A stretch of DNA of 64,000 nt from Tethya wilhelma (Eukaryota > Porifera > Demospongiae > Tethyida > Tethyidae). A model generated the notes under the pieces. The model saw only the letters and a program-made list of their open reading frames with translations. It did no database searches and was not told where the DNA came from. The translations under genes were made by a program, and so were the position numbers. Location: NCBI GenBank assembly GCA_964030475.1, contig CAXIPT010000005.1, positions 3,128,097 through 3,192,096 on the forward strand, in the 5' to 3' direction. Each line of letters opens with the position of its first letter. Positions within the stretch are counted from its first letter, which is position 1. This document shows, one piece after another, positions 21,474 through 32,738 of the stretch.

Positions 21474-22716
21474 ACAATAATGTGTGATTGAAAAATAAGA
21501 TACAAAATATTGTGAAAGTTTAATGAGTTTGACTGGTGACCCTGGCCTTAATGGCGCAGAGCACTGCCATGTGATGATCACGTGCACATAGTCTAGAAGC
21601 TATAGTGCAAAAGGTCAAAGTCCCTGATTATCAAGCATACGACAACGAAAAAAACAGCAGAGCCAACCTACTGACAAATGTGGGGCTCGCTTAGGCTCAC
21701 CCCAATTAGAATGCAGGATCTCGCATTTTTTTTTTTTACCCAATCGGTGTTTATTTGCATCCCCAGTGTTTTCAATTGAGGCCCTTGGGTCCCATTGAGA
21801 CCATGTGCACATGTTGAAGGCTCTCTACTAGTAAGCTTGTCATGCACCTTCCTTGCCCTCAATTAACTGGACATTGGAGGGAAGTCAGTATGTGATTGTG
21901 ACATTTTCAAGGCTCTCTCCCGTCTTAAGACTGGCACTGAATCAACCAGGTTGGCTCAATATCTCAACTTACTGTCAAATACCACATGTACAATTTGTAG
22001 ATCGAGAATGTGACTGATAAAGCTTGAAACATGTACCCAACATGTAGTGTGACAACAGAGGGTAGGGACAAAATAAAAACAGAAAAAAGCAGAGCCATCA
22101 GTCGCAGTACAAATATTATAGATAGTAATTATTATATTAATTAGCTTACAATGTGAGTGTGATGTGGAGTTAGTAAAAATAAGAGGTAATCCACTGGAAA
22201 TTTGTCCGTGAATGACTAACTGATTTTTGTTTTGTGGAACACAAGTTCCTTCTGGTGAACGGAAAAAGGCCGGTACTAGCTGTCTGCATTAGTAAACATT
22301 ATCTTTGAAAACATCTGAGTACTTCTCTCTTGATAGTGTGAATACTTGATGCAATCTAGCCATCTCATTCTAGAATGCTGGGTCCAGATGGTCTGTCTGG
22401 TTAGATTTTGCTATGAAGTTGTGATCATGTGCTTGATAAATTGACTAGAGCATTACAAGTCAAGGCTGTGTTATGATCATTGGTATCCTCACACTCTTTG
22501 TACAACTGTAGCTATATGCATGTTTGATACAAAGTGGTTAGTTTGTAGGCGTGTGTATACCCATTGTGATGTGCTGGCTTCGAATTCAATCACTAACAAT
22601 AATGAAGGCACCATGGTGCACAAGCCTCAGCACATTCAACTTGTCATTATATTAGTACACTGACTCATATACATACTGAGTCTATGTACAGGGCATTGTG
22701 TAAAAGTGTATCATAG
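21474..22716. other. Non-coding; one GGGGCTCGC element end
   Basis: The word GGGGCTCGCTTAGGCTCACC near 21681 is the inverse of the Helitron-like terminus at 11834, so an element end lies there. Otherwise I see no gene or repeat in this 1.2 kb. Confidence 0.5.
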
Positions 22717-22720
22717 TTAA

Positions 22721-24129
22721 CCCTTGGTGTGCGCATGCGCAGCAAGGGTTACGGTAGTCGTTTTGTATGTCTGTCTGTCTGTCTGTCTGACAGATTTTTT
22801 CTGCACTCTATATATCAAGAACGGAAGGCCCAGTCTTCAAAAGCGGCATACTAAGGTAAAATAATCGATATTATCTAAACAAAATTACACGTAGCATTCA
22901 ACAAAACCTTGTAGTTCCTGAGATCTGAGGCTTTTCAGCCTCTCTGAGCGCTAAGCTTCGAGGCCACACCTGCTAATGTGTGCGTTATTTAGAATTGATT
23001 AAAGCCCAGTTTCACTTGGCAGAAGCATGCAGAAGGAGTTGAGGGGCAACTAACTTACTTTGTAGGTAAACTTTAGCAAGCAATAACACTATACTCTTAT
23101 CAATCATGCTGTTTTGCATAATTATTATAAGCCCATGTTTTGAATCTAAGGCATGACAGAGCGGCTGATGATAGACTGATGAATCACTGAGTCATGTCAT
23201 GTGAACTTGCCAGCTCAGTACAGTGCTAGTACTCTGACTATATCTTTGCAGTTAATATATAATCAGATCATTGTTAATGACCAATATTCTCTGTGTAGCC
23301 GGTCAGTCTGCGGCCAGTGCCAGCCTCCCGGTTGGCCGGGGCATCACAGTTATAATATAACTGTAGCTAGTATCCTCTGCTGGGCCCACTGTTCATCGTA
23401 CTGGTAGCCAGATTGTCATTGGTGACAATGTATTATATTGGTAGGGCACCAAGGGAACCAACCCAGGTTCAAGTACTGTAGCTACATAACTGTGATGAAG
23501 CACTGGCACAAGTCGCAAATTTATATGTACCGGGCATGAAAACCCGCAGCTCCAATCTACTTGATTCGAGCCCAGGTCTTCTGAATTCTAGGCAAATGCT
23601 CTTGCTGCTGAGCTACTAGTATGTACTGAAATGCTTAGTAGATAGATAGATACATCAGTGCAAATCTAGCCAGGACACCCGAGACTGCTTTGCACGGTCA
23701 TTGGCCATGCATGCAGCCAGTGTTGGGCAACACTATACATGTCAATACATCTATGCTTACAAAGAAAGCAGGCCAACTCCTGTCTGTCTTGCCAAGCAAC
23801 ACTATTCGACAGTGACAGCAGCAAACTGAGAGCACCATGCATGATGCATGAGCATCATTGAATTCAACACGGATTCTAGATAATGCACACTAGATCAGTA
23901 GGCGTGGCCTCGAAGCTAAGCACTAAAAAGAAGCACAAAAGCCTCAAATCTCAGCAACTACAGTGTTTTGGACAGCAAAAAATGTAATTCTACAAGATCA
24001 TTCAGAGCTATGAACGTAAGTACCATCAATTTTGTAGCTAGAGCTGCCTTTCGTGAGATTTTGATTAAACAGACCGACAGACAAAACGACTACCATAACC
24101 CTCTGCACGTGCTACGCACGCGCCGAGGC
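22721..24129. mobile_element. TTAA-flanked non-autonomous DNA element (CCCTCGG family)
   Basis: TTAA at 22717-22720 and 24130-24133 flanks a pair of long inverted arms. The left arm begins CCCTTGGTGTGCGCATGCGC and contains GGGTTACGGTAGTCGTTTTG; the right arm is the inverse, ending CGCGCCGAGGC. The arms remain alignable for about 250 bp (AGATCTGAGGCTTTT / AAAAGCCTCAAATCTC, GCTTCGAGGCCACACC / GGCGTGGCCTCGAAGC). TTAA targets fit piggyBac or Kolobok. The interior is non-coding. Related ends occur at 24659 and 32739. Confidence 0.7.
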
Positions 24130-24133
24130 TTAA

Positions 24134-24654
24134 TAATTATTATTTTATTCCAAAAACAGCTATTATTATAATATTATTTGTAAAGCATTGCACTTGATTG
24201 AAATATGGCAAATACCAGTAAGCTATGTTCCTGATCAGAGCATGATTAAAATAATATTAACAAATTAATTCTGACATTTAGTCATGCAAAAGCATGTGTT
24301 CCCTATCAGTTCACTCTTAATTGTGAGTAGGAGACAAACTTGTATTTACCAACACTGTAACTGTGATTTGTTAGCTATGCTATAATCCATTTTAGATCAC
24401 ACAAGTTGTATCGTCTACATTGAGAAAATAGTGTAAGCAATGTGAAACTGAATTACAATTATTATTTGACAATTTTGTGAGACATAGTCCACAATAATCT
24501 ATTTGTTGTTTTCACTTCTACTTCAGGTTCAGCAATCAGGTTGCAAGTACTCACAAGTCCACCAATTTTCATCTGTTGATCTTTACCTATGGATAGATGT
24601 ATGAGTACAAGCATGTCAACCATCAAAATTGTATGGAAGTTGTAATAATAATAG
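24134..24654. other. Nothing recognised
   Basis: AT-rich, non-coding spacer between two members of the CCCTCGG family. Confidence 0.4.
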
Positions 24655-24658
24655 TTAA

Positions 24659-24908
24659 GCCTCGGTGTGTGTGTACAGTAGCACGTGCAGAGGGTTACAG
24701 TAGTCGGTCTGTGTCTGTGTGTGTGAGTGTCTGTCACTAGAAAATCTAAAGAATGGTAGCTCCATGGTCCAAACGGAAGTTCTTGTGTTTGTGAATCAAA
24801 AGTATCTTGAAAGTGGTTGTGTAAAATCTTGCAAAATGCTGTAGTTTCTGAGATTTGAGGCTTTTGTGTTTCTCAGAGTACTTGGCTTCAAAACTGCACC
24901 CATTGATC
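24659..24908. mobile_element. Left arm of a second CCCTCGG-family element
   Basis: TTAA (24655-24658) followed by GCCTCGGTGTGTGTG, GAGGGTTACAGTAGTCGG and then the inner block TGAGATTTGAGGCTTTTGTG. Collinear with the left arm at 22721. It is interrupted by the 9-bp-TSD MITE at 24909 and by the joint at 25520. The right end is not seen. Confidence 0.65.
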
Positions 24909-25504
24909 TAGCCTTGTACCCAGGGAAGGGAGAAAAAAAGGAGCCTGGTACACATGGTTTGCAACATGCGCTTAATTACCCCAACTTTCTAGGGACTTGG
25001 GATATTTTTGTGCACGCTTGCTCTACGTTAATGTCATAAGTCATGAATATCGTAAAATCATGAATGGTAAAAAGTACTCAGTGGCACGACTAACCTTGGA
25101 TGCTTGTCGATCATACAAGACTTTGACAACTTGATATAGTGTATGAAGATTGTTAGGCTACCTCCTTAGCTTATTTCCAAAAATCTGCAGCTTAGCAACT
25201 TAAGACTCAGCTGACCAGAGTCCAGAAAATCATGACTAACTTATCGAGGCTGGCTTTAGTACCAGGAAAGTTAGGGTGGTAAGAATACTACATGTACACA
25301 GTATGATAGTTCTACCAGTTAGACTGCTTGTTCAACCCAGTAATTTAATTTGCCTGCCTAGGCTGCGTCATCAAATGTTATGCCCACAATTGTGAGTCGT
25401 TATTTCCCTAGAACACGTGGATTTTCAAATTTTAATTAGCACATGCGCAAACGGTGTGTACCAGGCTCCTTTCCCCCCCCCCCTGGAGCCTGGGTACGAG
25501 GCTA
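24909..25504. mobile_element. 596-bp MITE with 9-bp target duplication
   Basis: Direct repeats CCATTGATC at 24900-24908 and 25505-25513 flank an element with inverted ends TAGCCTTGTACCCAGG and CCTGGGTACGAGGCTA. The arms continue about 60 bp, including GGAGCCTGGTACACA. A 9-bp duplication is typical of Mutator-like elements. No coding frame. It is inserted in the CCCTCGG-family arm and is therefore younger. Confidence 0.8.
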
Positions 25505-25633
25505 CCATTGATCATTCCCNGACATACAATCAATGAATATAATCAATTGGCATGATTTAAAGGAACTGTCACTATATAAGTGGTGTTTTGTTATGATAAA
25601 CTATATGGTACTATTGTACAGATCATCGCAACA

Positions 25634-25823
25634 TGTAACAACCAGAAAACGATCTCAATAACTTCTCTTACAAATGAATCAACATTGACAACAGAACTAA
25701 AATCCACAAATGAATAAAATCTATATATGCGCATACACTCGAGGAAATGACATCACACAAATTACATACCTACAATTAACCACATTACACACTAACATTA
25801 AGAGTACTATTACAGAGTCTAAG
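25634..25823 (-). repeat. 3' LTR of the second gypsy element, truncated by the gap
   Basis: Matches 28045-28234 almost base for base from TGTAACAACCAGAAAA to CAGAGTCTAAG, with a few substitutions, and then runs into the N gap. Low divergence between the two LTRs indicates a relatively recent insertion. Confidence 0.85.
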
Positions 25824-26583
25824 NNNNNNNNNNNNNNNNNNNNNNNNNNNNNNNNNNNNNNNNNNNNNNNNNNNNNNNNNNNNNNNNNNNNNNNNNNNNN
25901 NNNNNNNNNNNNNNNNNNNNNNNNNNNNNNNNNNNNNNNNNNNNNNNNNNNNNNNNNNNNNNNNNNNNNNNNNNNNNNNNNNNNNNNNNNNNNNNNNNNN
26001 NNNNNNNNNNNNNNNNNNNNNNNNNNNNNNNNNNNNNNNNNNNNNNNNNNNNNNNNNNNNNNNNNNNNNNNNNNNNNNNNNNNNNNNNNNNNNNNNNNNN
26101 NNNNNNNNNNNNNNNNNNNNNNNNNNNNNNNNNNNNNNNNNNNNNNNNNNNNNNNNNNNNNNNNNNNNNNNNNNNNNNNNNNNNNNNNNNNNNNNNNNNN
26201 NNNNNNNNNNNNNNNNNNNNNNNNNNNNNNNNNNNNNNNNNNNNNNNNNNNNNNNNNNNNNNNNNNNNNNNNNNNNNNNNNNNNNNNNNNNNNNNNNNNN
26301 NNNNNNNNNNNNNNNNNNNNNNNNNNNNNNNNNNNNNNNNNNNNNNNNNNNNNNNNNNNNNNNNNNNNNNNNNNNNNNNNNNNNNNNNNNNNNNNNNNNN
26401 NNNNNNNNNNNNNNNNNNNNNNNNNNNNNNNNNNNNNNNNNNNNNNNNNNNNNNNNNNNNNNNNNNNNNNNNNNNNNNNNNNNNNNNNNNNNNNNNNNNN
26501 NNNNNNNNNNNNNNNNNNNNNNNNNNNNNNNNNNNNNNNNNNNNNNNNNNNNNNNNNNNNNNNNNNNNNNNNNNNNNNNNNNN
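25824..26583. other. Assembly gap of 760 N
   Basis: Run of N inside a gypsy element. Frames that span it are artefacts. Confidence 1.
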
Positions 26584-28024
26584 ACCGAACCATCCTTTTT
26601 AAGGAGTGGGACAATCGGGGCAGCCCATTTGGCATGCTTCACTGGTTCAATTATGTCTAAACTCTGCAATCGTTCGAGCTCTGCTTCTACCTTTTCTTTC
26701 AGGGAAAATGGCACAGACCGGGGTTTATGGAATTTAGGCTTGACCTTTTCATTCACATTCAGGGTTACTGGTGGCCCATTGTAGCAACCAAGCTTGTCAG
26801 TAAAAAGGTTACTATACTTGTCCAGCACATCTTGCATGGCTCTAACTGAGTTTACTGTAGTAGTGGTACCAGACAAATTGACCTCAAAAACTTGTAGTAA
26901 GTCACGACCCCAAAGATTGGGTCCATCCCCACAAACCACATGTATGTTAACTGTAACAACTTTACTCTTGTACCTTGCAAATACAGTTTTAACTCCAACA
27001 ACAGGTATGACCTCTCCAGAGTAAGATTTTGGCTTCACTCTAGCAGGTGTGAGAGGAAGATGTCTGCGATGACTGCTGTTGCTCAGGACTCTCTCGTAGG
27101 TGACTTTGTTGATTACTGATACTGCAGCTCCAGTGTCTAGTTCAAACTGGACCGGAACATCGTTTAACTCCACTTCCATCATGATAGGTGCATCAGTATG
27201 AGCATCTCTGACAGTATCAATAGTGACATAATGTAAAGGGTCATAGTCGGAGTCATCTGAAGGTTCATTTTCTGTCTGCACCAGGTGCGTCTTCTTGGTT
27301 CTGGGTGGTTGAGATTTCCTTGAGTTACAAACCCGTGCTAAATGCCCTCGTTTGTGGTATGCATGGCACACTGCATCTTTATGCTTACAAGCAGGGGCTA
27401 GGTGTGGCCCTCCGCAACGATAACACTTTATCTCCGAACTTTTCTTGTGAGGGGGGCTTTGTTGCTCTTGGTGGAAATCTGGTAATGCAGTGGCCTTTCG
27501 CTACTCTTCAGGTTTCTAGCATCAGACTCCGCTGTCTCGATAGAAATTGCTAGTTCGTATGCTTTATCATAGGTGAGGTCTTTCTCAGCTAGCAACTTCC
27601 TTTGGATAGTTTCATGATTCACCCCGCATACCAGCCGATCGCGAATCATCTCGTTCAGGGACTCTCCATACGAGCAATGTTGTGCAATCTCCCGCAATGC
27701 AGCTACATAGTTAGCGACTGATTCTTCCTGCTGTCTTGAACGAGTATTGAATTTAAACCTCTGTACAATTGCAGACGGTTTCGGATCGTAGTGCTTCTTT
27801 ACAGCGGCCGTAATGTCATCGAATTTTGCGGTAGAGAAAGTGGTTCCTAGCAAGTTTTTCACGAGCTTGAACGTAACAGGGGCCACATTTGCAAGCAGAA
27901 TTGATCGTTTCTGACTGTCTTCAGTAACTGCGTTCACAGAGAAATAAAAGGAAAGCTGCTCTATCCAAGTACTCCAGTCATCTTTACTCGGATTAAACTT
28001 AGTAATGACACCATGAGTGGCCAT
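26584..28024 (-). pseudogene. Ty3/gypsy gag, protease and start of RT (Mag-like)
   Basis: Gag starts at ATG 28024, only 21 nt after the LTR. The retrotransposon gag domain occupies 28024-27500 (SKDDWSTWIEQLSFYF, VANYVAALREIAQHC). A zinc knuckle CYRCGGPHLAPAC near 27410 is followed by a second one with a Cys replaced by Tyr (CHAYHKRGHLARVC). The aspartic protease has FELDTGAAVSVI near 27150. RT begins with SLDIIEPVKHAKWAAPI near 26640 before the gap. Gag ends in a frame different from the zinc knuckle, so an indel lies near 27500. RT palm, RNase H and integrase would fall in the gap, which is far too short for them. Confidence 0.92.
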
Positions 28025-28027
28025 GGT

Positions 28028-28042
28028 TCATCCTCGTCGCCA
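28028..28042 (-). promoter_or_regulatory. Primer-binding site complementary to tRNA-Ser(GCU)
   Basis: Two bases after the 5' LTR on the minus strand is TGGCGACGAGGATGA. Its first 14 bases are complementary to the 3' end of animal tRNA-Ser(GCU) plus CCA (acceptor stem ending ...CATCCTCGTCG). This site would prime minus-strand DNA synthesis and is typical of Mag-like gypsy elements. Confidence 0.75.
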
Positions 28043-28044
28043 GA

Positions 28045-28245
28045 TGTAACAACCAGAAAATGATCTCAATAACTTCTCTTGCAAATGAATCAACATTGAC
28101 AACAGAACTAAAATCCACAAATGAATAAAATCTATATATGCGCATACACTCGAGGAAATGACATCACACAAATTACATACCTACAATTAACCACATTACA
28201 CACTAATATTAAGAGTACTATTACAGAGTCTAAGTAAGAGTTACA
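28045..28245 (-). repeat. 5' LTR of the second gypsy element
   Basis: On the minus strand it starts TGTAACTCTTACTTAG and ends GGTTGTTACA (TGTAAC/GTTACA ends), 201 bp. Its partner is at 25634-25823. Flanking 5-bp target duplications are not evident. Confidence 0.8.
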
Positions 28246-28261
28246 GTTATCACATATAGGT

Positions 28262-30066
28262 AGTGGCATTAAAAATAGGGGCGCCAATAATAGTGGCGCC
28301 ATAGCAGTTAATCGTGGCGCTAAATTAAATAAGGTTCCTGTTAGGTACAGGCCGAATGCTGCAAAGGTCAAAGGTTATAGGTCACGTGCATGTTATCGTG
28401 CTGCGCGTGCGCTGCACTTAAACATTCATCACTGTGTAAAGATTTTGAGTTGACTGCGCTGCATCCATTAGACTGTAATATATTACGTAGCTAAATATAC
28501 GTTAATATTAATTAGCATTAATTATTGTGTTGACATGTTACTATAGAACGTGTCAAGAACTGAACTAGAAGATAGCAAGAATTTAAAAATAGCATACTAT
28601 ACATACAAGAGTGTGAATCCTATTATTAATATTACATAACTGATAAATTATTACATAACATGACACATAATACTAAACTTGAGCAAGAAACAGAACAATA
28701 ATTTTATGTGTTCTACTAAAGAGGAAAAATATATAAAGCTAGACTAGCCTTGAATAAAATTAATGTATTTGGTGTGCACATCATGCACAATAACAAATTT
28801 TATAATAGTAATAAAATTTAGTAACAGCTGTTATTGTAATTGTAATTGTAATTGTAATATTGGAAACTCCAACAAGAGGAGCCATAGACATACAAACAAA
28901 ACACATAAAGTAACGTAGTAAAGTAATGTAATTATAATAATGTTAAAGTTTACACCAATACTAAACAATACTAAAGAGTCAAAGGGTACACATGTCATGA
29001 ATGTCAGCTTCCAGATGGTGATTGTCATCAGGATGGCATCTCGCAGTTCGAACAAAGTCACCACACAAACGAGCAGAGATCAGATAATGCTTAATGTGCT
29101 TGTCCCCATATAACAGATTGTATCCAAAAGAAGTGTATGCACGTGAGGATGACGAAAGGTAGATGTCTGAAATGAGATGGGAATTGGACTTCATGGCACA
29201 CGATATAAGCTTACTGGAACGAAGATAGACAATATTGTAAATACTGGGAAGACAAGCAACCGAATGGAGAATAGAGGTGTGGTAATTTCGAGGAAGTAAC
29301 CAAATCTTTCTTAACATGTTATTGAAGGAAACTTCAAGAGCACTGAGCTGAGGGGATGACAGTCTCCAAAGAGAGGCACCATAGAGTGACATACAAAAAC
29401 TTGAGAAGAAATGAGTCTTCACAATTGGGTCACAACATGAAAATGTGTGAAGGAGACAATTAGCCTTACGGCACAGATCCCTGGAGATGGCTTGAATATC
29501 ATCATTATCAGAAAGGTTAAAAGAGAGAATGTGACCAAGATGAACAACCGACTTACTTAAGGGTATATAGGTTTTCACCAAGAAAGACAAATCTGGGGGA
29601 GGGTTCAGAAACCAGATTGAAATTGACCCCCTTATAAAACTTAATAAGTTGAGTCTTGGTAACATTATTATAATAAGCTTAATACGTTGATCTGATCAAA
29701 ATGCAACTCGGTGCTATTCAATTTAACTATAATTAAGCACTCACGATTCTCGCGCGAAAAACATTGCCTGCACGTGTGTACCGACCTTTGACCTTAGCAG
29801 CATTCGGCCTGTATATACCTATAAACGGGAACCTTTGAGCATTTAGCGCATTCAGCATTCAGCGCCACTTGTAGGCCCTAGCGCCCCAATGCTGTTTAGC
29901 CCTAGCACCACTATTATTATGCCCACAGTTTTTATTTTTGCCCCACTAAAATTAGCGCTGTTGTCATCAATACTTTAGCGCCCCTATTTTATTTAGCGCC
30001 ACTGTTATCAACTTTAGCGCCACTATTTCTATATTTAGCGCCACTGTCAACAATAAATTAGCGCCA
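28262..30066. mobile_element. DNA element with GGCGC-rich subterminal arrays
   Basis: Inverted blocks CAGGCCGAATGCTGCAAAGG (28348) and CAGCATTCGGCCTGTATATA (about 29797) lie inside two opposed arrays. The left array, 28275-28330, has GGGGCGCC, GTGGCGCC and GTGGCGCTAAA. The right array, 29850-30062, has about ten TTTAGCGCCACT-type units. Arrays of inverted short motifs near both ends look like transposase-binding sites. The middle is occupied by a truncated LINE. Exact termini and target duplication are uncertain. Confidence 0.5.
28829..29680 (-). pseudogene. 5'-truncated LINE, RT C-terminal region and 3' tail
   Basis: The minus-strand frame 29665-28979 (228 codons) carries VVHLGHILSFNLSDNDDIQA, RDLCRKANCLLHTF, FFSSFCMSLYGASLWRLS and NNMLRKIWLLPRNYHTS. 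This is the region downstream of the RT palm in CR1/L2-like non-LTR elements. It is followed by a 3' UTR ending in four to five ATTACA-like hexamers (28835-28859, AATTGTAATTGTAATTGTAA on the plus strand), typical of LINE tails. The upstream RT motifs and endonuclease are missing, as in a 5'-truncated insertion. The remaining frame is open, so the copy is not old. Confidence 0.8.
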
Positions 30067-30089
30067 ATATTTGGACGTGAATTTTGAAA

Positions 30090-30798
30090 CAAATAGCATT
30101 CCATAATCCTCTTCTGGTAAGAAACCAATTTCCAAAAGAAAGGCTAGTACGAAGAAAGCTACCCAGCAGATTCGAAAAGTTTTGAGTACTGTTGATGAAA
30201 CAAGTTTTCGGTCACGAATACCACTACCGGTTGATGAAACAGAAGGAAGCCCTTCATTTACAGCACCCATTCATCTAGTGCCTGAAACTGTACATACACA
30301 ACCGTCTGTCATAGTTGGTGGTAGTAATGCAGCTATTGCTATTCATGGTAGCATAAGTTCTGTGGGATCACCACCACCGCTGCTGTCTATGATGTCTTCC
30401 TCTGCTTCAAGACCTATTTACTCTCCTCCAGTTTGTTATTCTGTTGAGGCAAACCTCCCTGTCACCTCTCCATTTTGGATTTGTTTTGTGAAGGGAAATG
30501 TGTCCCACTGTAATGGCTGTAAAGGCAGAATTGGCCGCACTGCTGATAAGAAGCCTCTACCTCCACCAGAAGACATCACAAAGAGCATGTTGTTTACAGA
30601 AACTCGAGGACAGGCTTGTTTGAACAGTCCAAGGATGAACGGAATGTTTACTACCATGTATACAAGACATGTATTGTCCCAAACTTTTTGGGGTTTGTTG
30701 CCACTGAACACATCAAAGTTAATTCTAACATTGTTGAGAATTTTACAGATATTCACTACCAACACATTGCATCTGAGTTTGGCGTCACTTTTGTTTAG
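30090..30798 (+). pseudogene. MULE protein C-terminal fragment, second copy
   Basis: Nearly identical to the tail of the MULE at 32836-37240 joined to 55966-56409. It has SRIPLPVDETEGSPSFTAPI, SPPPLLSMMSSSASRPIY, SPFWICFVKGNVSHCNGCKG, a missing 10-bp block at 30576 that shifts the frame, then VYKTCIVPNFLGF and a YQHIASEFGVTFV end. The CxGC pair and downstream C...C residues may form a zinc-binding tail. There is no catalytic core. Its left edge abuts the GGCGC array, so it is truncated there; similarity continues on the right into non-coding sequence to about 31078. Confidence 0.75.
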
Positions 30799-31020
30799 CT
30801 GCTCATTTTTCCAACTTCTCTTTTGTTATCAATATTATGTACATGACATGTTCTAGCTGCATACATGACATTGTATAATTATAGTTACTATAATTGGTAT
30901 GACATTGCATAAACTAAATTTTACATTGTGCAGAAATAAAATTTAGTGATGTGTAATATCATAGATAAATGAGATATTGACTTGCACAATTGCATAATAG
31001 TTGTTGCACAAATTTTGCAG

Positions 31021-31068
31021 TCCCGTTTCCGTTTCCGTTTCCGTTTCCGTTCCCGTTCCCGTTCCCTA
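31021..31068. repeat. CCGTTT/CCGTTC microsatellite
   Basis: Six-bp units CCGTTT passing into CCGTTC. The same tract, with the same switch, recurs at 56645-56675 at the equivalent position after the related MULE tail. Confidence 0.9.
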
Positions 31069-31089
31069 CTTTTCCACTTGCCCTTTCTT

Positions 31090-31960
31090 TCGTGCTGAAA
31101 ACTTTTTTTAAGCCAAAATAAACGTTTTTTGTGAAAAGTGTACATTTTGGTCTTAAAAATTTTCTAAGTGTATAATCATTAAAAAAACCAAGGTTTTTAT
31201 CTCTACCTTGAGAAAACTTTGTTTTTTAAAATAAGTTACACCAAGAGAATGTTCCATGTGTTAAAAAAAGTAAAATTTCACAAAAGTTTTTCTTTTGTTC
31301 TTAAAAATGTTTTCAAGGCAAAATAAATTTTCAAAGTCTACTGTCACTCTAAAAAACTAAGTTCTTTATCTCTACTGTGTGTTTTTCGCCAACAATGTTT
31401 TTCATACCAAGAGATTGTTTTATGTGTTGAATTAAGTAAAATTTCATAAAAGTGTTTTTTTTTTGTGCTAAAAAATATTTTGAAAAAAAATTAATAAATG
31501 TTTTTTGTGAAAAGTGTACTTTTTGGTCTCAGAAATTTCACTCAAAAAAGCTAAGTTCTTTATCTCTACTGTGAGAAAATTTTGTTTTTCACCAACAATG
31601 TTTTGTATGCCAAGAGAATGTTCCATGTGTTGAATAAAGTAAAATTTCATAAAATTTTTTCTTTTTTTGCTGAAAATATTTTCAAGTAAAATAAACGTTT
31701 TTTGGGAAAAGTGTGCTTTTTGGTCGCAGAAAAATTTTTAAGTCCATATTCACTCATAAAAACTAAGTTTTATATCTCTACTGTGAGAAAACTTTTTTTT
31801 TCACCAACAATATTTTTTACACCAAGAGAATGTTCCATGTGTTGAATAAAGTAAAATTTTACAAGTGTTTCTTTTGTGCTGAAAATTCTTTCAAAGCAAA
31901 ATAAACTTTTTTTGTGAAAAGTGTACTTTTTAGTCTAAGAAAATTTTCTAATGTCATGAC
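31090..31960. repeat. AT-rich satellite, 180-210-bp monomers
   Basis: About 4.5 units. Each has TGCTGAAAA, AAATAAACGTTTTTTGTGAA, AAGTGTACTTTTTGGTC, TTTATCTCTACTGTGAGAAA and CCAAGAGAATGTTCCATGTG. The last word recurs near 31241, 31419, 31610 and 31821, giving spacings of about 178, 191 and 211. Units diverge mainly in homopolymer T/A length. No coding potential. Confidence 0.9.
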
Positions 31961-32587
31961 ATTGTGCATATATATCCATGCTCCATTGGAAGGTGAAAAA
32001 AACTTTAAAGCTGCATGGGTGGATGTTTTGTGCATGATCAGCAGCCAAGCTTGCATGCAGTGAAATATTCTTAATGATGCACATTTTGCGAACATGCATA
32101 CGGAATGATTATGAGGTGTATTTGTCTCGCGCTGGAATTTAGCTTAACTAAAAAAAAATTTACATTGCTTGCACTCAGTCAAATCCCTGCAAGTTTCAAA
32201 GCAGTATCAGAGTTAGTCGGGAACACCTGAGCTGAAAAGAGACATTTACAGAGCTTCAAGTCAACTGAACTACCATCTTCTCTTCAGTTGTTGGGGAAGA
32301 AGAGGTATTCCTCTCAGTTTGGTTTGCCTGAAAGTTCAGCAAGTTCCCACAAGCTCCTAACTACAGTTTCTGACTCTCAACTGGTCAAGCCATGAGGCAG
32401 CTTCTATAGAATGAAGAGGGCAGCCATGTTGGACTTTCAGGTATCTAGAAATTATTTACTTTTTCTATTCAAACAAGTTTGTGAATTTTATATGTGCATG
32501 GTTAGCTTGAAAAGCACAATATATTTAGCTACAACCTCCTTGCTAGAGCTTCATTGTGCTTGTTTGCTTTTCAATAGTGCATAATAA
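31961..32587. other. Nothing recognised
   Basis: Non-coding sequence with no repeat or gene I can support. Confidence 0.4.
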
Positions 32588-32734
32588 TTGTGACCCAATT
32601 TTGGAAAACTGACCAGATTTAGTTAAACTTTATTTGTAGTAATCGGCGATTGTAGTGTAATTCGCGACACGCGCACGAAATTAATTTTATTGCACCAATG
32701 GGGAGGGGCACACCTTGGCGAGCTGCAAACGTGA
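32588..32734. mobile_element. Left end of the GTGACC-family DNA element
   Basis: About 145 bp closely match the left end of the element at 51669-52737 (GTGACCCAATTTTGGAAAAC, TTTATTTGTAGTAATC, GCACCAATGGGGAGGGGCAC). The match stops where a CCCTCGG-family end begins. Confidence 0.7.
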
Positions 32735-32738
32735 TTAA

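Noticed and set aside
25710..27371. Long frames crossing the gap
   Set aside because: Most of their length is N; only the minus-strand protease and RT part before the gap is real.
31090..31960. Possible array of small RNA genes because of regular 180-210-bp units
   Set aside because: No promoter boxes, conserved fold or terminator pattern; homopolymer-rich drift is typical of satellite DNA.
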